DNA of 64,000 nt from Limiplasma sp958448555. Lineage in GTDB: Bacteria; Bacillota; Clostridia; Christensenellales; Aristaeellaceae. The notes under the pieces are model-generated. The model was given only the letters and a program-made list of their open reading frames with translations, was not told where the DNA came from and did no database searches. The DNA lies in the NCBI GenBank assembly GCA_958448555.1, contig CAUDEL010000002.1:1-64000 (forward strand), in the 5' to 3' direction. This document shows, piece by piece, positions 61,752 to 64,000 of this stretch (its first letter is position 1; each line of letters starts with the position of its first letter). The position numbers and the translations under genes were made by a program.

Positions 61752-62630
61752 TCATCGGACAAATAACTGGGTTACGTAGACAAAACCCTGGCTGTCCTCC
61801 CATACGCCGATGCCCACTTTCGTCCATTGGGACCCGAGGATGTTCTGCCTGTGCCCGGAACTGCTCATAAAGGCGGCCTGGGCCTTTTCCACCGTGGCAT
61901 GGTGGGCGATGTTCTCACCCACGGAGGTGAAGGCATATCCGTAGGATGACAGCATCTGCGCCGCGCTTCCATAGGTGGGGGAGGTGTGGGAGAAGTAGTT
62001 GTTGAGAAACATGTCGCGGCTTTTGAGCCTCGCAAGGTCGCACAGCGCGGGGTCCAGCTCAAGCGCGGCCCGGCCGTTGGCGGCGCGGTCCTCATTGAGC
62101 AAAAGAAATGCATTTTCCTCTTGCGCCGTTATGGAACCCGTAGTATAATCTTCGTCTGTAAAGGGAGGAACTTCCGTTTCTGACGGCGTTTCGGTGTGCT
62201 GCGGCCTGGGTGTGGCGGTGACTTTTGGCGTCGGGACGGGCGTCGCGGTCGGCTCAGCGGTGGGCGCCGGCGTCGGGACGGGCGCTTCGGTCGGCTCCGT
62301 TGTGGGCGCCGGCGTCGGTGCGGGCGCTTCGGTCGGCTCCGTTGTGGGCGCCGGCGTCGGGACGGGCGTCGCGGTCGGCTCCGTTGTGGGCGCCGGCGTT
62401 GGAACGGGCGCTTCGGTCGGTTCCACGGTCGGTACGGGCGTCGCGGTTGGCTCCACAGGTGAAGGAGGGGTTATTTCAGGCTGGCAGGTTGTGGCGCAGC
62501 CGTTGCTCTGCCGGTAGGGCCAGCCTTTAAAACCGAACTGCGAGGACGGCGCGCCAGAGGCGAGCGCTGTGGCGCCGGTCAAAAGGCAGATCGTCAGCAA
62601 AGTGGCTGTCAGCTTCCGTTTTGCGTTCAT
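61752..62630 (-). CDS. Exported CAP-domain (SCP/YkwD-like) protein with Pro/Thr repeat linker
   Basis: A 292-residue secreted protein. The signal peptide (about 1-27) is followed by a linker of about 90 residues made of repeated TEPTEAPVPTPAPT units, and then a C-terminal CAP domain (about 175-292): LLNEDRAANGRAALELDPAL, SHTSPTYGSAAQM, VGENIAHH and SGHRQNILG are the family motifs. YkwD-like CAP proteins are common in spore formers; their activity is not established. The ATG follows GGAGGTG. Confidence 0.9.
   Translation of the reverse strand: MNAKRKLTATLLTICLLTGATALASGAPSSQFGFKGWPYRQSNGCATTCQPEITPPSPVEPTATPVPTVEPTEAPVPTPAPTTEPTATPVPTPAPTTEPTEAPAPTPAPTTEPTEAPVPTPAPTAEPTATPVPTPKVTATPRPQHTETPSETEVPPFTDEDYTTGSITAQEENAFLLLNEDRAANGRAALELDPALCDLARLKSRDMFLNNYFSHTSPTYGSAAQMLSSYGYAFTSVGENIAHHATVEKAQAAFMSSSGHRQNILGSQWTKVGIGVWEDSQGFVYVTQLFVR
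62225..62460 (-). repeat. In-gene tandem repeats coding the Pro/Thr linker
   Basis: Near-identical 42-bp units (GCGCCGGCGTCGG and GCTTCGGTCGGCTCCG blocks alternate) encode about five copies of a 14-residue motif. Copy number is likely unstable. Confidence 0.8.
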
Positions 62631-62674
62631 GAGACACCTCCGCTATTTCGTTGATGCGTCAAAGACGTAATACA

Positions 62675-62703
62675 ATCGTAATAAATAATACTTATTTTTG
62701 CAA
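62675..62703 (-). promoter_or_regulatory. Sigma-A promoter of the CAP-domain gene
   Basis: On the minus strand TTGCAA (62703-62698), a 17-base spacer and TACGAT (62680-62675), in an AT-rich gap. Confidence 0.5.
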
Positions 62704-62779
62704 TAAAATTACCACTTCGTTTCCATGGCAATGATTCCAAGGGGCGAAGGCCCACCCATCATAGAGGAGGAACACAGAG

Positions 62780-63187
62780 ATGAAACTCGTCAAATGTCCC
62801 CGCTGCGAACTCAATTATATTCAGGAGAATGAAAAGCTTTGCAAGGTCTGCCTGCGCGAGCTCAAGGGCTCGCAGGTGGAGGATGAGATGGAACTGTGCT
62901 CCGTGTGCAATGCCGCCCCCGCGCTTCCGGGCCGCGACGTATGTCTGAGCTGCTTGAAGGAAATGACCAGCGGCGGTAGCGACACCGATACGGACGAGAC
63001 GCCCACCGTGGTGGACGAGAGCACCATCGGTCTCAATTCCGTGAGCACGATGGATGAGATCATCCCGCAGATCCATGAGGATATTCCCGAAAATGAATTT
63101 GGCGATATCGAAAGCGAGCTCTCTCTGGAGAGTGTGATTGAGGACGAGGAGAACGAGGACGAGGACGACGAGGACGACGACCTGTAA
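62780..63187 (+). CDS. Zinc-ribbon protein with long acidic tail
   Basis: A 135-residue protein. Two CxxC pairs near the start (CPRC, CKVC) and two more (CSVC, CLSC) make one or two zinc ribbons in residues 1-55; the C-terminal half is Ser/Asp-rich and ends in an EDEENEDEDDEDDDL run. This is a recurrent small clostridial protein with no known role; an RNA or protein adaptor is conceivable. RBS GGAGGA. Likely cotranscribed with the phosphoesterase gene 26 bases on. Confidence 0.7.
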   Translation: MKLVKCPRCELNYIQENEKLCKVCLRELKGSQVEDEMELCSVCNAAPALPGRDVCLSCLKEMTSGGSDTDTDETPTVVDESTIGLNSVSTMDEIIPQIHEDIPENEFGDIESELSLESVIEDEENEDEDDEDDDL

Positions 63188-63213
63188 GCCTCCCCTAAGG
63201 AAATGAGGGAAGA

Positions 63214-63918
63214 ATGTCGATTTTTGCTATTGGCGATCTCCACTTGCCGGGTCATGCGCAAAAGCCCATGAATGTCTTCGGCAGCCACTGGGATCGCCAT
63301 TTTGAAACCATCAGCGAGCACTGGCGGCGGATGGTCGCCCCCACGGACGTGGTGCTCATTCCCGGCGATATCAGCTGGGCGATGCAGCTTGAGGAAGCGA
63401 TGGACGATCTGCGGGCCATCGCGGCCCTGCCGGGAAAAAAGCTCCTCCTGCGCGGTAACCACGACTACTGGTGGAGCTCGCTGAGCAAGCTGCGCGCGGC
63501 GTTGCCACAGGACATGCTCGTCATTCAGAACGACGCGGTGAAGCTGGACGGGCATGTTTTTTGCGGCACCCGAGGCTGGACCTTTCCCACGCCTCAGCAG
63601 CCCCTCGGGGAGCAGGATGAAAAGATCTTCCGGCGGGAATTGATGCGGCTTCGCATGTCGCTGGATCAGGCGGTCAGGCTGGCGGGCGAGGACGTGACGG
63701 TCATGATGCACTATCCGCCCCTGTTTGCGGACGGGATCGGAACGGCGTTTACTGACATACTGGAGGAATATGCCGTCGATCGCGTGGTCTACGGCCATCT
63801 GCACGGAGCGGGCATCAAGATCGCCTTCCGCGGCCTGCGCGGGGGCATTGATTACGTGCTGGCCTCCTGTGACGCGCTGGGGTTTTGTCCGGTGCAGGTG
63901 GCGCCAAAACAAATCTAA
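63214..63918 (+). CDS. Calcineurin-like metallophosphoesterase
   Basis: A 234-residue metal-dependent phosphoesterase. All five motifs are visible: GDLHL, PGDISW, RGNHDYWW, MMHYPP and YGHLHG. The start ATG follows a weak AAATGAGGGAAGA. Substrate unknown. It is the last gene; the remaining 82 bases are AT-rich with no visible gene. Confidence 0.88.
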   Translation: MSIFAIGDLHLPGHAQKPMNVFGSHWDRHFETISEHWRRMVAPTDVVLIPGDISWAMQLEEAMDDLRAIAALPGKKLLLRGNHDYWWSSLSKLRAALPQDMLVIQNDAVKLDGHVFCGTRGWTFPTPQQPLGEQDEKIFRRELMRLRMSLDQAVRLAGEDVTVMMHYPPLFADGIGTAFTDILEEYAVDRVVYGHLHGAGIKIAFRGLRGGIDYVLASCDALGFCPVQVAPKQI

Positions 63919-64000
63919 ACTTTGATTAACAATTATTTAATAAGTTTGTAATAATTAAAGAAAAACGCTTGTTCCCATAGCTCGCAATCCTTTATGAAAA

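Noticed and set aside
62217..62460. CRISPR array
   Set aside because: The regular repeats are in frame within a signal-peptide protein and encode a Pro/Thr linker; spacers are not unique.

Overview
The window comes from a GC-rich, endospore-forming member of the Firmicutes, most likely a clostridial lineage. The evidence is the dipicolinate synthase pair (dpaA-dpaB), a SpoIIIE/FtsK translocase, YunB, a LonB next to LonA, RemA, the Firmicutes gene order yicC-remA-gmk-rpoZ-coaBC, and strict TTGACA-17-TATAAT-type promoters with AGGAGG ribosome binding sites. Several starts are TTG or GTG. No rRNA, tRNA, phage, insertion sequence or CRISPR array was seen. One structural RNA, the SRP RNA, lies at 46023-46151.

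Layout. 1-9308: a terminator-linked dispersed repeat, a YkvI-like membrane protein, a GH65 disaccharide phosphorylase, dpaAB, a DUF3298-type exported protein and spoIIIE/ftsK. 9339-9723: a second copy of the dispersed repeat, with imperfect inverted ends. 9760-28936: the accessory centrepiece, a bacterial microcompartment (BMC) locus. It has a divergent sugar ABC importer (three genes, minus strand) and a 19-gene plus-strand operon behind a consensus sigma-A promoter. 28991-39545: an SH3/peptidoglycan-binding protein, a large unknown protein, a stand-alone FakA-like domain, a class A PBP, YunB and a large membrane-anchored repeat protein. 39660-50578: DUF2461, phosphohexomutase, GH18, Nudix, LysR, MATE, SRP RNA, glyA, yraN, a PfkB kinase and a KdpE/KdpD-like pair. 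50811-64000: H+-pyrophosphatase, yicC-remA-gmk-rpoZ-coaBC, lonB/lonA-engB, a CAP-domain protein, a zinc-ribbon protein and a metallophosphoesterase.

The BMC locus is the most interesting part. It carries no diol dehydratase, glycyl-radical enzyme or ethanolamine lyase. Its first enzymes look like a methylthioribose kinase (MtnK), a methylthioribose-1-phosphate isomerase (MtnA) and a class II (FucA-type) aldolase that carries a C-terminal encapsulation-peptide-like tail. By analogy with the known 5-deoxyribose / methylthioribose 'DHAP shunt', I infer this pathway: the ABC transporter imports a free 5-substituted ribose, MtnK-like and MtnA-like enzymes convert it to a ribulose-1-phosphate, and the aldolase splits it into DHAP and a small aldehyde (acetaldehyde or methylthioacetaldehyde). 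A BMC aldehyde dehydrogenase, PduL, PduS and PduT would then handle the aldehyde, CoA and electrons inside a shell of two BMC-H, one BMC-T and four BMC-P proteins. DhaK/DhaL, a CoA-transferase pair, a CoA-disulfide-reductase-like flavoprotein and a LacI regulator sit in the same operon. The gene content is read directly from the sequence; the substrate and the pathway order are inference.
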